Assembly (NCBI RefSeq): GCF_001700325.1
Contig: NZ_MATO01000050.1
Location: 1-44,041 of the forward strand
DNA: 44,041 nt
Direction: 5' to 3'
DNA from: Caryophanon latum
Lineage (GTDB): Bacteria; Bacillota; Bacilli; Bacillales_A; Planococcaceae
Shown here: positions 1 to 10,951 of the stretch, piece after piece
How positions within the stretch are numbered: position 1 is the first letter of the stretch
Layout: every line of letters starts with the position of its first letter
Notes under the pieces: model-generated
Database searches by the model: none
Told to the model about the DNA's origin: nothing
Seen by the model: only the letters and a program-made list of their open reading frames with translations
Translations under genes and position numbers: made by a program

Positions 1-143
1 CTGTTTTCAATGATATCGCGTTTATCCAGTTTTGAAAGAACAATCTTTCAATTAAGTAGAATGAATTTTCTACGTAAAGGTTTCAACATACTACACGCAA
101 GTTGACAATGAATTGCGCCGTAGATTGGAAACCGTAATATAGT
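1..143 (+). other. 23S-5S rRNA intergenic spacer
   Basis: The stretch just upstream of the 5S gene contains the segment TCCAGTTTTGAAAGAACAAT near 29-48, which resembles the start of 23S-5S spacers in Bacillales rRNA operons. No ORF of interest is present. The 23S gene itself must lie left of the window. Confidence 0.5.
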
Positions 144-256
<113 letters not shown>

Positions 257-263
257 GCAAAGA

Positions 264-297
264 ACGAGGTACGAATTTAGTTCGTGCCTCGTTTTTC
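264..297 (+). terminator. rRNA operon terminator
   Basis: A 12-bp stem (ACGAGGTACGAA with TTCGTGCCTCGT, one G-U) is closed by a short loop and followed by a T-rich run. It sits 7 nt after the 5S 3' end, as expected for a Bacillales rRNA operon. Confidence 0.85.
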
Positions 298-330
298 TTT
301 GCGCTTTTTTAAAAACAATATGTATATGTA

Positions 331-367
331 ACACGATGCGACTTACACGTCTTGCATCGTGTTTTTT
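331..367 (+). terminator. terminator-like hairpin
   Basis: A 9-bp perfect stem (ACACGATGC with GCATCGTGT) and a 13-nt loop are followed by six T. It could be a second backstop for the rRNA operon. It could also act for leftward transcription, but no leftward gene is visible. Confidence 0.5.
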
Positions 368-720
368 CGTTTTTTAGCGTCGTTTATGTCGTATCTTGCT
401 CGCTTAGTAATAAGTAGTAAAAGATCAACGTAACATTTATCACATAATGATGGCAATGTAGGTGATGCGTTAAATTGTTAGTTGAGTATTGATATAGCGC
501 TCTATAAATCGTTAAAAAGAGAAAATAACGGTAACATATGTATGGCAAGCGTTTTACATGGGGAATTCGTATGTACGCAGCTAAAAAATAGACGGACTAC
601 TATTATAATATATCAGGTCTGTTGATTCGCCACTTTTATACAGCTGAATCGTTTGTTTTGAACAGCAAAATGGGGATTATTGCGGTTTTTTAGTGAATGT
701 ATTTTAGCGTTTTATTCGTC
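368..720. other. intergenic region without a recognised gene
   Basis: No credible coding region or RNA gene was seen here. Near 617-690 it carries TCTGTTGATT followed by a tract resembling the left flank of the E and G repeats (15600-15784 and 18440-18608), so part of it may belong to the intergenic repeat family. Confidence 0.4.
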
Positions 721-852
721 GGCTCTCCACAGCGGGGCAGGCTTTCCGCGGGCGTGGCGTGAGCCTTTCGTGTCATGCTCATACCTCTGCGATTACTCGA
801 GGCAAAAAGAATTTTCGCTATTCCCGCTGGAGTCCGCCTCTTGTTTCGAGCC
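721..852 (+). repeat. intergenic hairpin repeat, copy A
   Basis: This copy contains the family core, CAGGCTTTCCGCGGGCGTGG near 738-757 and CTGGAGTCCGCCTC near 827-840. The outer arms GGCTC (721-725) and GAGCC (848-852) are complementary. The middle (786-806) is an inverted, degenerate version of a module found in copies D, E and I. ORFs in either frame here (680-922, 793-1077) are artefacts of the repeat. Confidence 0.75.
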
Positions 853-975
853 TCGTTCGCATTCTAAATTGTATATATATAGGTTTATAAAAGAACGAAG
901 AGGCATTTCGGTAGCAACGTGACAATGAACAGACATAATTCGTATTATTTCGTCGTACTTCTTTGAAATAATTCT

Positions 976-984
976 TGCTATAAT
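976..984 (+). promoter_or_regulatory. extended -10 promoter for yebG
   Basis: TGCTATAAT is a perfect extended -10 element 29 nt before the yebG start. No good -35 is visible at 16-18 nt; the extended TGn may compensate. Confidence 0.55.
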
Positions 985-1013
985 GAACAAAACTACTAGA
1001 GACGAGGCAGCAT

Positions 1014-1202
1014 ATGAGTAAGAAACAACTTTGGTTTGATGTGGAAGAGCATGAGACGCTCGATGCTTGTTTAGCAAGAATGAAGGAGCAAGGATATATG
1101 CCGATTGGGCGAAGAGAAGAGCCTATTTTTCATATCGTAAATGGAGAACCGACAGTATTACGTCAAAAAATACAATTTAAAGGGTTAAAAGTAGAAGAAT
1201 AA
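1014..1202 (+). CDS. yebG: NETI-motif protein YebG
   Basis: This is a 62-residue protein of unknown biochemical role. It matches the small NETI-motif family that lies directly upstream of purE in B. subtilis. The diagnostic segment is HETLDACLARM at residues 14-24, followed by GYMPIGRREEPIF. It has no signal peptide or membrane segment. The start is the ATG 3 nt after GAGGCAG, a weak site with short spacing, but the N-terminus fits the family. It has its own extended -10 promoter and ends 65 nt before the pur promoter, so it is probably a separate transcript. The identification rests on the motif and on synteny. Confidence 0.8.
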   Translation: MSKKQLWFDVEEHETLDACLARMKEQGYMPIGRREEPIFHIVNGEPTVLRQKIQFKGLKVEE

Positions 1203-1216
1203 ATGTTCTATATGTT

Positions 1217-1261
1217 AAAAACCGAACAATATTGTTTTCTGAAAATTTATCGTTCGCATTT
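1217..1261 (+). promoter_or_regulatory. PurR operator (two inverted PurBoxes)
   Basis: AAAACCGAACAATAT (1217-1231) fits the Bacillus PurBox consensus with its central CGAAC. A second box is inverted at 1245-1261, with GTTCG at 1252-1256. The pair ends just before the -35 of the pur promoter. In B. subtilis PurR represses the operon at such paired boxes, relieved by PRPP; the same role is inferred here. Confidence 0.8.
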
Positions 1262-1266
1262 TTTCG

Positions 1267-1295
1267 TTGACGCACTGCAAATGTGTTGTTAAAAT
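1267..1295 (+). promoter_or_regulatory. pur operon promoter
   Basis: TTGACG (1267-1272), a 17-bp spacer and TAAAAT (1290-1295) form a good sigma-A promoter. It lies between the PurBoxes and the riboswitch. Confidence 0.8.
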
Positions 1296-1319
1296 GTGAA
1301 AAGGAAAACATTATTGAAT

Positions 1320-1386
1320 CCCTCATATATGCTAGAGAATAGGCTCTAGTGTTTCTACCTGGCACCGTAATGCTGGACTATGTGGG
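1320..1386 (+). promoter_or_regulatory. purine riboswitch aptamer, guanine class
   Basis: All three helices can be drawn. P1 is CCCTCATA (1320-1327) with TATGTGGG (1379-1386), one mismatch. P2 is TAGAG with CTCTA. P3 is CTGGCA with TGCTGG around loop CCGTAA. The conserved GTTTCTACC joining segment and GACTATG are present. The C in GAC at the position equivalent to nt 74 indicates guanine or hypoxanthine recognition rather than adenine. Confidence 0.93.
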
Positions 1387-1459
1387 AAAGCAACTTTTGG
1401 TGTAGTAAATGATAGGAGTGTGTGATTATGTATTCACGAACTTTATTATCTCGAACAAT

Positions 1460-1522
1460 CCTCAAGTAGTCTGCTTTCTCGTCATAGAATTATGATGAGA
1501 TACAGATTATTTGAGGTTTTTT
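1460..1522 (+). terminator. riboswitch expression-platform terminator
   Basis: CCTCAAGTAGTCTG (1460-1473) pairs with CAGATTATTTGAGG (1503-1516) and is followed by TTTTTT. It lies between the aptamer and purE, so ligand-dependent premature termination is inferred. GTGTAGTAAA (1400-1409) is exactly complementary to 1529-1538, enclosing the terminator in a longer-range helix. Confidence 0.85.
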
Positions 1523-1607
1523 GTTTTCTTTACTACACGTGAGATTCATTAATGAACAAGATCAACTTTAACATCTACATTTATGGAACCTTAAAGGAGC
1601 GTAATTT

Positions 1608-2096
1608 ATGAATCCGAAAATTGGCGTCATTATGGGCAGTTCAAGTGACTGGGAAACGATGAAGCATGCATGTGATATTTTAGACGAATTACAAGTGCCA
1701 TATGAAAAGCAAGTTGTGTCTGCACATCGCACACCAGACTTAATGTTTGAGTATGCTGAGGCAGCACGTGGGCGCGGTATTCACGTCATCATTGCAGGTG
1801 CTGGTGGGGCGGCGCATTTACCAGGTATGGTTGCGGCAAAAACGACATTACCAGTCATCGGTGTACCAGTGCAATCACGCGCACTTAATGGCTTAGATTC
1901 ATTACTATCGATTGTACAAATGCCAGGTGGTGTACCTGTTGCGACAGTTGCGATCGGTAAAGCAGGAGCAACAAACGCAGGATTACTTGCAGCACAAATT
2001 CTTTCAACGACAGATGCAGAGCTTGCAGCGCGTTTAGACGCACGTCGTGAAGCAACAAAACAGCAAGTGTTAGAAAGCTCAGGTGACTTAGTGTGA
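1608..2096 (+). CDS. purE: N5-carboxyaminoimidazole ribonucleotide mutase PurE
   Basis: PurE moves the carboxyl group of N5-CAIR to carbon 4 to give CAIR, working after PurK in de novo purine synthesis. At 162 residues it has the usual length of class I PurE. The phosphate-binding GSSSD is at residues 10-14 and the catalytic AHRTP loop at 39-43. The start ATG follows AAAGGAGCG with good spacing. It is the first gene of the operon, and its TGA overlaps the GTG start of purK, so the two are probably translationally coupled. Expression should be under PurR and the guanine riboswitch upstream. Confidence 0.97.
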   Translation: MNPKIGVIMGSSSDWETMKHACDILDELQVPYEKQVVSAHRTPDLMFEYAEAARGRGIHVIIAGAGGAAHLPGMVAAKTTLPVIGVPVQSRALNGLDSLLSIVQMPGGVPVATVAIGKAGATNAGLLAAQILSTTDAELAARLDARREATKQQVLESSGDLV

Positions 2097-3217
2097 CGAA
2101 GATGATTTATCCAGGTCAAACGATTGGTATCATCGGAGGCGGTCAATTAGGTCGTATGATGGCACTTGCCGCGAAGGAAGCAGGCTTTAAAGTAGCCGTG
2201 CTTGAGCCGTCAATGGATTCACCTTGTGGGCAAGTAGCCGACATTCGCATCGTCGCAAATTACGATGATGAGGCGGCGCTTGAAGAGCTTGCAGAAGTGA
2301 GCGATGTTATCACATATGAGTTTGAAAACATTGATTATGAAGGCTTAAAGCGTTTAACGACAATTGCTTACGTTCCTCAAGGGGCAGAGCTTGTACGCAT
2401 TACTCAAAATCGCGTAACAGAAAAAGCAGCGATTGTGGAAGCAGGATGCCCAGTCGCACCGTATGTAGTTGCACGTACATATGAAGAGCTAGTGGCACAA
2501 ATCGATACAATCGGCTACCCATGCATCGTGAAAACGGCGCGTGGTGGCTACGATGGCAAAGGTCAACAGCTGTTAAAATCAGCAGACGACTTAGCACTTG
2601 CAGAAAGTTTATTTGAGCATTCGGAGTGTATTGCAGAAGGCTTTGTACCATTTGAAAAAGAAATTTCAGTGATCGTTCAGCGTAATGGCAATGGCGAGAC
2701 GTGCTGTTTACCAGTTGGAGAAAACATTCACGTTCATCACATTTTACACGAAACAATCGTGCCAGCACGCATTGACGACACGACAGCACAAAAGGCAGAA
2801 AAAGCCGCAACAAAAATTGCAGACTATTTAAATTTAGTCGGCACAGTAGCAGTTGAAATGTTCGTATTAGAAGACGGTGAGATCGTGATTAACGAGCTTG
2901 CACCACGTCCGCATAATTCAGGACATTATTCAATTGAAGCATGCAACGTTTCACAGTTCCATCAGCATATTCGCGCTGTATGTGGTTGGCCGCTGCGCAA
3001 GCCACAATTATGGGCACCATCCATTATGGTGAATGTCCTAGGTCAGCACGTAATGCCCCTTAGCAATTCGATTTCGAAGTACCCTGATTGGTCCTTACAT
3101 CTGTACGGCAAGCAAGAAGCTAAAGTTAACCGTAAGATGGGACATGTTACAATTATGACTAATGATGTTGAGAAAACATTAATTGAAATTGAGCAATCTG
3201 GTATTTGGCCAGAGTAA
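2093..3217 (+). CDS. purK: N5-carboxyaminoimidazole ribonucleotide synthase PurK
   Basis: PurK is an ATP-grasp enzyme that makes N5-CAIR from AIR, bicarbonate and ATP. The N-terminal [12 protein letters not shown] at about residues 12-23 is the family's glycine-rich segment. The ATP-grasp core runs through the middle, with [11 protein letters not shown] near 148-158, and [12 protein letters not shown] is near 265-276. At 374 residues it is of normal length. The chosen start is the GTG overlapping the purE stop; an in-frame ATG lies three codons later. purB follows after 16 nt. Confidence 0.96.
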   Translation: MTKMIYPGQTIGIIGGGQLGRMMALAAKEAGFKVAVLEPSMDSPCGQVADIRIVANYDDEAALEELAEVSDVITYEFENIDYEGLKRLTTIAYVPQGAELVRITQNRVTEKAAIVEAGCPVAPYVVARTYEELVAQIDTIGYPCIVKTARGGYDGKGQQLLKSADDLALAESLFEHSECIAEGFVPFEKEISVIVQRNGNGETCCLPVGENIHVHHILHETIVPARIDDTTAQKAEKAATKIADYLNLVGTVAVEMFVLEDGEIVINELAPRPHNSGHYSIEACNVSQFHQHIRAVCGWPLRKPQLWAPSIMVNVLGQHVMPLSNSISKYPDWSLHLYGKQEAKVNRKMGHVTIMTNDVEKTLIEIEQSGIWPE

Positions 3218-3233
3218 AAGGAGCGTACTACAG

Positions 3234-4529
3234 ATGATTGAACGTTATACGAGACCCGAGATGGGCGCAATTTGGACAGAGCAAAATCGTTATGAAGCAT
3301 GGTTAGAGGTAGAAATTTTAGCTTGCGAGGCATGGGCCGAGCTTGGAGAAATTCCGAAAGAGGACGTAAAGCGCATTCGCGAAAACGCCTCGTTCGATAT
3401 TGACCGCATTTTACAGATTGAGCAAGAAACACGACACGACGTAGTAGCATTTACGCGTGCTGTGTCTGAAACACTGGGAGAAGAGCGCAAATGGGTTCAC
3501 TACGGATTAACGTCAACAGATGTAGTCGACACCGCTTTATCATATTTAATTAAACAAGCAAACGACATTTTACGTAAAGACATTCAAAACTTTATCGATG
3601 TTATTGAAGCGCGTGCGAAGGAGCATAAAAACACCGTTATGATGGGGCGTACACACGGTGTGCATGCCGAGCCGACAACATTCGGTTTAAAGCTTGCCCT
3701 ATGGCGTGAAGAAATGCTGCGTAACCAAGAGCGCTTTGAAGCAGCAGCAAAAGTAATTGAAACTGGGAAAATGTCAGGTGCAGTCGGAACGTATGCGAAC
3801 ATTGATCCGCACGTAGAAGCTTACGTGTGCAAGCATTTAGGCTTAGCAGCAGCACCAATCTCAACGCAAACATTGCAGCGTGACCGCCACGCGCAATACA
3901 TGTCGACGCTTGCATTAATTGCTGCATCGATTGAAAAGTTTGCAACGGAAATTCGCGGCTTACAAAAATCAGAAACACGCGAAGTGGAAGAAGCATTTGC
4001 GAAAGGTCAAAAAGGCTCTTCAGCAATGCCACATAAGCGTAACCCAATCGGCTCTGAAAATATGACAGGCATGGCACGTTTAATGCGAGGTTACATGGTA
4101 ACAGCGTTTGAAAACGTCGCACTATGGCATGAGCGTGACATTTCACATTCATCAGCAGAGCGTGTCATCATTCCAGATGCAACGATTACGTTAAATTACA
4201 TGTTAAACCGTTTTACGAACATCGTGAAAAACTTAACGGTGTTCCCTGAAAATATGAAGCGCAACATGACGCGTACGTTCGGCTTAATTTACTCACAGCG
4301 CATTTTACTAGCACTAATCGACAAAGGGTTAGCGCGAGAGGAAGCGTATGATACAGTACAGCCATTAACAGCACGCGCATGGGATGAGCAAATACAGTTC
4401 CGTCCATTAGTAGAAGCAGACGAGACGATTACGAAGCATTTAACAGCGGAGGAAATTGACGACTGCTTTGACTACAACTATCACATTCAGCAAGTGGATA
4501 TGATTTTTGAGCGACTTGGACTAAACTAA
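3234..4529 (+). CDS. purB: adenylosuccinate lyase PurB
   Basis: PurB splits fumarate from SAICAR in the IMP pathway and from adenylosuccinate on the branch to AMP. The 431-residue protein begins [10 protein letters not shown], typical for Bacillales PurB. It carries the fumarase/aspartase superfamily signature [11 protein letters not shown] at about residues 261-271 and TGRTHG-like [11 protein letters not shown] near 138-148. The reading frame is open further upstream into purK. ATG 3234 was chosen because AAAAGGAG lies about 10 nt before it and the protein starts at the family position. Confidence 0.96.
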   Translation: MIERYTRPEMGAIWTEQNRYEAWLEVEILACEAWAELGEIPKEDVKRIRENASFDIDRILQIEQETRHDVVAFTRAVSETLGEERKWVHYGLTSTDVVDTALSYLIKQANDILRKDIQNFIDVIEARAKEHKNTVMMGRTHGVHAEPTTFGLKLALWREEMLRNQERFEAAAKVIETGKMSGAVGTYANIDPHVEAYVCKHLGLAAAPISTQTLQRDRHAQYMSTLALIAASIEKFATEIRGLQKSETREVEEAFAKGQKGSSAMPHKRNPIGSENMTGMARLMRGYMVTAFENVALWHERDISHSSAERVIIPDATITLNYMLNRFTNIVKNLTVFPENMKRNMTRTFGLIYSQRILLALIDKGLAREEAYDTVQPLTARAWDEQIQFRPLVEADETITKHLTAEEIDDCFDYNYHIQQVDMIFERLGLN

Positions 4530-4552
4530 TCATTTTTGAGGGGGACGAACAC

Positions 4553-5263
4553 ATGAACAAGGGTGAGCTTTTATACGAAGGAAAAGCAAAGCGTTTATAC
4601 GCAACAGATGATGCTGAGGTGCTGTTTGTTGAATATAAAGATAGCGCAACAGCATTTAACGGTGAGAAAAAGCAAGACATTGACGGCAAAGGTAATTTGA
4701 ACAATCAAATTACGACGAGAATATTCGAAAAATTACGAGAAGCTGGAATTGTGTCACATTTCGTAAAACGCATTTCAGATAACGAACAGCTTGTGCGTAA
4801 AGTCGATATTATTCCGATCGAAGTCGTTGTACGAAACATTGCAGCAGGTAGCTTAGCAAAACGTCTTGGGTATGAGGAAGGCACGCCACTAGAGCGTACA
4901 ATCGTTGAGTTTTATTACAAAGACGATAACCTTGGTGACCCGCACATTACGACAGAGCATATCGACATTTTAGGCATTGCAACTGCTGAGGAGGTCGATG
5001 CGCTGTACAAGCAAGCACTTGCAGTAAACGACGTACTACAGCCAATTTTTGAGCAAGTCGGCGTACAGCTGATCGATTTTAAATTGGAGTTCGGTCGCGA
5101 CGTTGATGGCAATGTATTACTCGCCGATGAAATTTCTCCGGATACGTGTCGCTTATGGGATGCGAAAACGAAGCAAAAGCTCGATAAAGATGTGTTCAGA
5201 CGCGATTTAGGCAGTTTAACAGAAGTATACGAAATTATTCTTGAAAAACTTGGAGGCAAATAA
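4553..5263 (+). CDS. purC: SAICAR synthetase PurC
   Basis: PurC ligates aspartate to CAIR with ATP to give SAICAR. Its 236 residues match the bacterial single-domain form. [10 protein letters not shown] (residues 5-14) starts the ATP-binding region, and SPDTCRLWD in the C-terminal third is the family signature. GAGGGGGACGA lies just before the ATG. It sits 23 nt after purB, and its stop is 4 nt before the purS start. Confidence 0.97.
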   Translation: MNKGELLYEGKAKRLYATDDAEVLFVEYKDSATAFNGEKKQDIDGKGNLNNQITTRIFEKLREAGIVSHFVKRISDNEQLVRKVDIIPIEVVVRNIAAGSLAKRLGYEEGTPLERTIVEFYYKDDNLGDPHITTEHIDILGIATAEEVDALYKQALAVNDVLQPIFEQVGVQLIDFKLEFGRDVDGNVLLADEISPDTCRLWDAKTKQKLDKDVFRRDLGSLTEVYEIILEKLGGK

Positions 5264-5267
5264 AGTC

Positions 5268-5513
5268 ATGAAAAAGGTTAAAGTTTACGTAACGCTAAAA
5301 GAAAGCATTTTAGATCCACAAGGCTCAGCTGTAAAAGGTTCATTAGAAAAAATCGGTTATGGTGAAGTAGCAGACGTACGTATTGGTAAATTTTTAGAAG
5401 TAACAATCGCAGACACAGACCGTGATATCGACACAATCGTTAAAGAAATGTGCGAAAAAATGTTAGCAAACACTGTAATTGAAAACTACCGTTACGAAAT
5501 CGAGGAGGCATAA
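5268..5513 (+). CDS. purS: FGAM synthase subunit PurS
   Basis: PurS is the small structural subunit of the three-part formylglycinamidine ribonucleotide synthase (PurS, PurQ, small-type PurL) of Gram-positive bacteria. It helps pass ammonia from PurQ to PurL. It is 81 residues long, with the typical start [18 protein letters not shown] and IGKFLEV in the middle. The frame extends nine codons upstream into purC, but ATG 5268 is the family start and has GGAGG upstream inside the purC end. Confidence 0.95.
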   Translation: MKKVKVYVTLKESILDPQGSAVKGSLEKIGYGEVADVRIGKFLEVTIADTDRDIDTIVKEMCEKMLANTVIENYRYEIEEA

Positions 5514-5518
5514 GACAG

Positions 5519-6199
5519 ATGAAATTTGCAGTACTCGTTTTCCCAGGGTCTAACTGTGACGTAGATATGTATCATGCAATTAAAGACGAGCTAGGCGAAG
5601 AAGTGGAGTATGTTTGGCATACAGCAACGAGCTTAGACGGATTTGATGGCGCATTAGTACCTGGTGGATTCTCATATGGTGACTACTTACGTTGTGGTGC
5701 AATGGCTAACCAATCAAACATTATGAAGGCGTTAAAGGAATTTGCAGCAGCTGGAAAACCAGTGTTAGGTGTATGTAACGGATTCCAAATTTTAACGGAA
5801 GCTGGTCTTTTACCAGGCGCGTTATTACGTAATAAAAACTTAAAATTCATGTGTCGCCCAGTGACGTTAACAGTTGAAAATAACAACACGTTATTTACAA
5901 ATGAATACGCAGCAGGTGAGCAAATTAACATTCCAATCGCACACGGCGAAGGGAACTACTATTGTGATGATGAAACGTTAGCGACGTTACAAGCGAACAA
6001 GCAAATCGTTTTCACTTACGATAACAACCCAAATGGTTCTTTAGAAAACATCGCAGGCATCATTAACGAACAAGGTAACGTACTTGGTATGATGCCTCAC
6101 CCAGAGCGTGCAGCAAACGAAATCGTTGGTGGCGCAGACGGTCTAAAATTATTTAAATCAATTGTTAAGCAGTGGAGGGAACAACATGTCAACAACTAA
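5519..6199 (+). CDS. purQ: FGAM synthase glutaminase subunit PurQ
   Basis: PurQ is a class I glutamine amidotransferase that supplies ammonia to PurL. The nucleophile is Cys86 in GVCNGFQIL, and the His-Glu pair is in MMPHPERA near the C-terminus. At 226 residues it is of normal size. GAGGAGGC precedes the ATG in the purS end. The last 14 nt overlap the start of purL, which suggests coupled translation of the complex. Confidence 0.97.
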   Translation: MKFAVLVFPGSNCDVDMYHAIKDELGEEVEYVWHTATSLDGFDGALVPGGFSYGDYLRCGAMANQSNIMKALKEFAAAGKPVLGVCNGFQILTEAGLLPGALLRNKNLKFMCRPVTLTVENNNTLFTNEYAAGEQINIPIAHGEGNYYCDDETLATLQANKQIVFTYDNNPNGSLENIAGIINEQGNVLGMMPHPERAANEIVGGADGLKLFKSIVKQWREQHVNN

Positions 6200-8417
6200 C
6201 TTCGAGCCAACAGCGGAGCAAATTAAAGAGCAACGTCTGTACGCAGATATGGGTATGACAGATGCAGAGTATGAATTAGCGGTAGAAAAATTAGGTCGCA
6301 TGCCAAACTGGACAGAAATCGGTCTTTTCTCAGTAATGTGGTCTGAGCACTGCTCATACAAAAAATCAAAGCCGGTACTTCGCAAGTTCCCGACAAAAGG
6401 TCCTCAAGTATTACAAGGTCCTGGTGAAGGTGCTGGTATCGTGGATATCGGTGATGAGCAAGCGGTTGTATTCAAAATGGAATCACACAACCACCCTTCA
6501 GCAATTGAGCCGTACCAAGGTGCAGCAACAGGTGTAGGCGGCATTATCCGTGACGTATTCTCAATGGGTGCGCGTCCAATCGCGATGTTAAACTCATTAC
6601 GCTTTGGTGAATTAAAATCAGCGCGTGGTAAATATTTATTTGAAGAAGTTGTTGCCGGTATCGCAGGTTACGGTAACTGTATCGGGATTCCAACAGTAGG
6701 CGGCGAAATTCAATTCGACCCTTGCTACGAAGGTAACCCACTTGTAAACGCAATGTGTGTTGGTTTAATCGACCATAAAGACATTCAAAAAGGTGTAGCA
6801 GCGGGCGTTGGCAACACAGTAATGTACGTAGGTGCAAAAACTGGTCGTGATGGTATCCACGGTGCAACATTCTCATCTGAAGAATTATCAGAAGAAGCGG
6901 ACGAAAAACGTTCAGCAGTTCAAGTTGGTGACCCATTCATGGAGAAACTATTACTTGAAGCTTGTTTAGAAGTTGTAAAATCAGACGCACTTGTTGGTAT
7001 TCAAGATATGGGTGCAGCAGGCTTAACTTCATCTTCAGCAGAAATGGCTTCTAAAGCTGGTACTGGTGTAGAAATGAACTTAGACTTAGTGCCTCAACGT
7101 GAAACAGGTATGACAGCTTACGAAATGATGCTTTCTGAATCTCAAGAGCGCATGTTAATCGTTGTAAAAGCTGGTCGTGAAGAAGAAATTAAAGCGATCT
7201 TTGAAAAATACGATTTAGACGCAGTATCAGTAGGTCGCGTAACAGACGACAAAATGCTTCGTTTATTACACAAAGGTGAAGTTGTTGCAGAAGTGCCAGC
7301 AGACGCATTAGCAGAAGACGCACCAGTGTACAACATGCCAGACGAAGAGCCTGCATACTTCGCTGAATATCAAGCGATGGAAAACGCAGAGCCAGCTGTA
7401 ACAGACTACAAAGAAACGTTATCAGCGTTATTACAAGCACCAACAGTAGCATCTAAAGAGTGGGTTTACGACCAATACGACTACCAAGTACGTACGTCTA
7501 CAGTTGTAGCACCAGGTTCTGACGCGGCAGTAGTTCGCGTGCGTGGTACGAACAAAGGGTTAGCGATGACAACGGACTGTAACTCTCGCTACATTTATTT
7601 AGATCCAACAACTGGTGGTAAAATTGCCGTTGCAGAAGCTGCTCGTAACATCGTAGCAACTGGTGGTAAGCCGTTAGCAATTACTGACTGCTTAAACTTC
7701 GGTAACCCAGAGAAACCAGAAATCTTCTGGCAAATCCAAAAATCAGCTGACGGTATTTCGGAAGCTTGTTTAGCACTTGACGCACCAGTAATCGGCGGTA
7801 ACGTATCGATGTACAACGAGCGTTCAGGTGAAGCGGTTTACCCAACACCAACAATCGGTATGGTCGGCTTAGTAGAAGACTTAGCTCACGTAACGACACA
7901 AGATGCGAAAAATGCTGGCGACATCGTTTACGTAATCGGCGAAACGAAAACGGAGTTCGGTGGATCAGAGCTTCAAAAATTAGTGGAAGGTCGCATTTTC
8001 GGTCAAGCACCATCAATCGACTTAACAGTAGAAGCGAAACGTCAAGAGGAGTTACTTACTGCAATCCGTGCAGGCGTAGTAGCATCAGCGCATGACGTAT
8101 CTGAAGGCGGCATAGCAGTGGCACTTGCAGAAAAAACATTTGGCGCAAAAGGCTTAGGTGTAAACGTTACATTAACAGGCTCAGCGACAACTGCTTTATT
8201 CTCAGAATCACAATCTCGCTTCATCGTAACAGTAGCACCAGAAAACAAAGAAGCATTTGAAAAAATCGTAACAGATGCAAAAGAAATTGGTGTCGTAACA
8301 AATGATGCAACACTAACAATTAACGGAGACGCTGGCGTGTTAGTAGAAGGTTCAGTGGAGGAATTCCGTTCTGCTTGGAAAGGAGCAATCCCATGTTTAC
8401 TGAAATCAGAGGCTTAA
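6186..8417 (+). CDS. purL: FGAM synthase large subunit PurL
   Basis: This is the small-type PurL (743 residues), which converts FGAR to FGAM with ATP and ammonia delivered by PurQ. It has no fused glutaminase domain, consistent with separate purS and pur[16 protein letters not shown] starts at residue 99 and the second repeat of the PurM-like fold begins near residue 430. The frame is open eight codons further up. ATG 6186 has GGAGGGAAC at the right distance and gives the known N-terminus. Its 3' end overlaps purF by 25 nt. Confidence 0.96.
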   Translation: MSTTNFEPTAEQIKEQRLYADMGMTDAEYELAVEKLGRMPNWTEIGLFSVMWSEHCSYKKSKPVLRKFPTKGPQVLQGPGEGAGIVDIGDEQAVVFKMESHNHPSAIEPYQGAATGVGGIIRDVFSMGARPIAMLNSLRFGELKSARGKYLFEEVVAGIAGYGNCIGIPTVGGEIQFDPCYEGNPLVNAMCVGLIDHKDIQKGVAAGVGNTVMYVGAKTGRDGIHGATFSSEELSEEADEKRSAVQVGDPFMEKLLLEACLEVVKSDALVGIQDMGAAGLTSSSAEMASKAGTGVEMNLDLVPQRETGMTAYEMMLSESQERMLIVVKAGREEEIKAIFEKYDLDAVSVGRVTDDKMLRLLHKGEVVAEVPADALAEDAPVYNMPDEEPAYFAEYQAMENAEPAVTDYKETLSALLQAPTVASKEWVYDQYDYQVRTSTVVAPGSDAAVVRVRGTNKGLAMTTDCNSRYIYLDPTTGGKIAVAEAARNIVATGGKPLAITDCLNFGNPEKPEIFWQIQKSADGISEACLALDAPVIGGNVSMYNERSGEAVYPTPTIGMVGLVEDLAHVTTQDAKNAGDIVYVIGETKTEFGGSELQKLVEGRIFGQAPSIDLTVEAKRQEELLTAIRAGVVASAHDVSEGGIAVALAEKTFGAKGLGVNVTLTGSATTALFSESQSRFIVTVAPENKEAFEKIVTDAKEIGVVTNDATLTINGDAGVLVEGSVEEFRSAWKGAIPCLLKSEA

Positions 8418-9817
8418 ACGAGGAATGTGGCGTCTTTGGCATATGGGGACATACTGAAAGTGCGCAACTAAGCTATTACGGCTTACACGCATTACAACAC
8501 CGAGGTCAAGAAGGAGCAGGAATTGTCGTAACAGACGGCAATTCTTTGCGCCCGATCAAAGGTGAAGGGTTAGTCAACGACATTTTCAACGAGGAAAAAT
8601 TACGTGCCGCTACAGGTCATGCAGCGATCGCACACGTACGTTACCCAACAGCTGGTGGTGGCGGAATCGAAAACGTTCAACCGTTATTATTCCGTTCATC
8701 AACAGGCTCACTTGCGATTGCGCATAACGGGAACTTAGTGAATGCGAATCATTTAAAGCAAAACTTAGAGCGTTCGGGCAGTATTTTCAATTCGACATCG
8801 GATACAGAAGTAGTAATCCATTTAATTAAAAAGTCGTCACATTCGCCGTTTCGAGCAAAGGTGAAAAATGCGCTTTCTTTATTGAAAGGTGCCTTTGCCC
8901 TTATGATTTTAACGAAAGACATGATGATTGTCGCGCGTGACCGCAATGGTTTACGCCCTCTATCATTAGGTAAATTAGGCGATGCTTGGGTCGTTGCATC
9001 AGAAACGTGTGCATTCGATTTAATCGGTGCAGAATACGTGCGCGATGTAGAACCAGGTGAGCTATTATACATTACAAACAACGGTATTGAAGTAGACCGC
9101 ATTACTGACGAAGTAGCGGCACCACGCGCAATGTGTGCAATGGAGTACGTATACTTCGCGCGTCCAGACTCAAACATCGATACAGTAAACGTCCATATGG
9201 CGCGTAAACGTATGGGTCGCGAGCTAGCACGTGAAGTAGCGGGCATTGAAGCAGACGTTGTAACAGGCGTACCGGATTCATCGTTATCATCGGCAATCGG
9301 TTTTGCAGAAGAAAGCGGCATTCCGTACGAGCTTGGGTTAATTAAAAACCGCTACGTTGGTCGTACGTTCATTCAACCGACGCAGGAGCTACGTGAGCGC
9401 GGCGTAAAAATGAAACTATCGCCAGTTGTGCAAGTTGTTAAAGATAAGCGCGTTATTATGGTAGATGACTCAATCGTTCGCGGTACGACGTCAAAACGTA
9501 TTGTACGCATGTTAAAAGAAGCAGGTGCGGCAGAAGTACACGTAATGATTACGTCACCACCAATGACAAACCCTTGCTTCTACGGTATTGATACGTCAAC
9601 GTCAGAGCAATTAATCGCTTCAAGCCATAGCGTCGAAGAAATTCGTGTTGCGATTGAAGCAGATTCATTAACGTTTTTAACACCAGAAGGCATGGTGCGT
9701 GCAACAGCTCGTCCATTTAACGATCCAAATGGCGGTCTTTGCCTAGCATGCTTCACAGGCGAATACCCAACAGAAATTTTCTCAGATACAGTTTTACCAC
9801 ACGAAAAAGAATGTTAA
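8393..9817 (+). CDS. purF: amidophosphoribosyltransferase PurF
   Basis: PurF makes phosphoribosylamine from PRPP and glutamine, the committed step of the pathway. The 474-residue protein begins with an 11-residue propeptide before the N-terminal nucleophile Cys12 (NEECGVFG), as in B. subtilis. The four iron-sulfur cysteines of the Bacillus type are visible in AMCAMEY, NPCFYG and LCLACF. The PRPP motif is [16 protein letters not shown] 8393 follows GGAAAGGAGC inside purL; the frame extends six codons upstream. A strong terminator hairpin follows, so purF may end the main transcript in part. Confidence 0.96.
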   Translation: MFTEIRGLNEECGVFGIWGHTESAQLSYYGLHALQHRGQEGAGIVVTDGNSLRPIKGEGLVNDIFNEEKLRAATGHAAIAHVRYPTAGGGGIENVQPLLFRSSTGSLAIAHNGNLVNANHLKQNLERSGSIFNSTSDTEVVIHLIKKSSHSPFRAKVKNALSLLKGAFALMILTKDMMIVARDRNGLRPLSLGKLGDAWVVASETCAFDLIGAEYVRDVEPGELLYITNNGIEVDRITDEVAAPRAMCAMEYVYFARPDSNIDTVNVHMARKRMGRELAREVAGIEADVVTGVPDSSLSSAIGFAEESGIPYELGLIKNRYVGRTFIQPTQELRERGVKMKLSPVVQVVKDKRVIMVDDSIVRGTTSKRIVRMLKEAGAAEVHVMITSPPMTNPCFYGIDTSTSEQLIASSHSVEEIRVAIEADSLTFLTPEGMVRATARPFNDPNGGLCLACFTGEYPTEIFSDTVLPHEKEC

Positions 9818-9821
9818 GTTA

Positions 9822-9857
9822 AACGCATTCGTGCGTCGTGCACGAATGCGTTTTTTT
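9822..9857 (+). terminator. terminator between purF and purM
   Basis: A perfect 13-bp stem (AACGCATTCGTGC with GCACGAATGCGTT), a 5-nt loop and seven T form a canonical intrinsic terminator starting 4 nt after the purF stop. It lies inside the pur operon. Confidence 0.88.
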
Positions 9858-9895
9858 AAAGTACTACATGCTTTTTAAAATTTAGGAGGATTCAG

Positions 9896-10951
9896 ATGTC
9901 TAAAGCATATGAACAAGCAGGCGTAAATATCGAAGCAGGTTATGAAGCAGTTCAACGTATGAAATCACACGTGGAGCGCACAAATCGTTTAGGAGTTATG
10001 GGAACATTCGGCGGTTTTGGCGGCATGTTTGATTTATCAGCATTAAACTTAAAAGAGCCTGTACTCATTTCAGGTACAGACGGCGTTGGAACAAAATTAA
10101 AGTTAGCGTTTATGGTAGATAAACACGATACGATTGGAATCGACTGTGTAGCAATGTGTGTAAATGATATTGTTGCACAAGGAGCAGAGCCACTTTACTT
10201 CCTTGACTACGTAGCAGTAGGCAAAGCAGTACCAGCAAAAATTGAACAAATCGTTAAAGGTGTAGCGGATGGTTGTGTACAATCAGGTGCAGCATTAATC
10301 GGTGGAGAAACAGCAGAAATGCCAGGTCTTTACGAAGAAGACGAGTACGATTTAGCAGGATTTGCAGTAGGTGCTTGTGAGAAAGCAAACATCGTAACAG
10401 GTGAGCGCATTGCAGAAGGTGACGTATTAATCGGCATCGCTTCAAGCGGTGTACATTCAAATGGTTATTCATTAGTGCGTAAAGTTGTATTTGCAGATCA
10501 TGACTATGCAGTCGATGCAGTAGTGGAAGGCTATGAAGATTTAGGTCCAATTGGCGAAGCACTATTAGTTCCAACAAAGCTTTATGCAAAACCTGTACTT
10601 GCAGCGTTAAAAGCAGCAGATGTACACGGCTGTGCACACGTAACAGGTGGCGGTTTCTACGAGAACTTACCACGCATGATGCCAGCAGGTTTAGCAACTG
10701 AGATCGACTTAGGCTCTTGGCCGGTGCTACGCATTTTTGAATTCCTAAAAGAAAAAGGACAGCTTGCAGATAAAGATTTATACAACGTTTTCAACATGGG
10801 CATCGGTTTCGTGATCGCAGCACCAGAAGCTGAAGCAGCAAAAATTATCGAAGCAATCGAAGCAAATGGTGAAAAAGCATACACAATCGGCCGCGTTGTA
10901 AAAGGCGAAGGGGTTCTTTTCAACGGGGAGCATGACGGGAGCTTAGTGTAA
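9896..10951 (+). CDS. purM: AIR synthetase PurM
   Basis: PurM closes the imidazole ring, turning FGAM into AIR with ATP. The 351-residue protein has the PurM fold motifs [12 protein letters not shown] near residues 61-72 and [11 protein letters not shown] near 137-147. The start has TAGGAGG 6 nt upstream. It is separated from purF by 78 nt that contain a terminator, unlike the tight packing earlier in the operon, and it shares one base with purN (TAATG). Confidence 0.96.
   Translation: MSKAYEQAGVNIEAGYEAVQRMKSHVERTNRLGVMGTFGGFGGMFDLSALNLKEPVLISGTDGVGTKLKLAFMVDKHDTIGIDCVAMCVNDIVAQGAEPLYFLDYVAVGKAVPAKIEQIVKGVADGCVQSGAALIGGETAEMPGLYEEDEYDLAGFAVGACEKANIVTGERIAEGDVLIGIASSGVHSNGYSLVRKVVFADHDYAVDAVVEGYEDLGPIGEALLVPTKLYAKPVLAALKAADVHGCAHVTGGGFYENLPRMMPAGLATEIDLGSWPVLRIFEFLKEKGQLADKDLYNVFNMGIGFVIAAPEAEAAKIIEAIEANGEKAYTIGRVVKGEGVLFNGEHDGSLV

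Noticed and set aside
680-1077. ORFs on both strands (80 and 94 codons) upstream of yebG
   Set aside because: They lie over hairpin repeat A and the yebG promoter, have no ribosome site and contain no family features.
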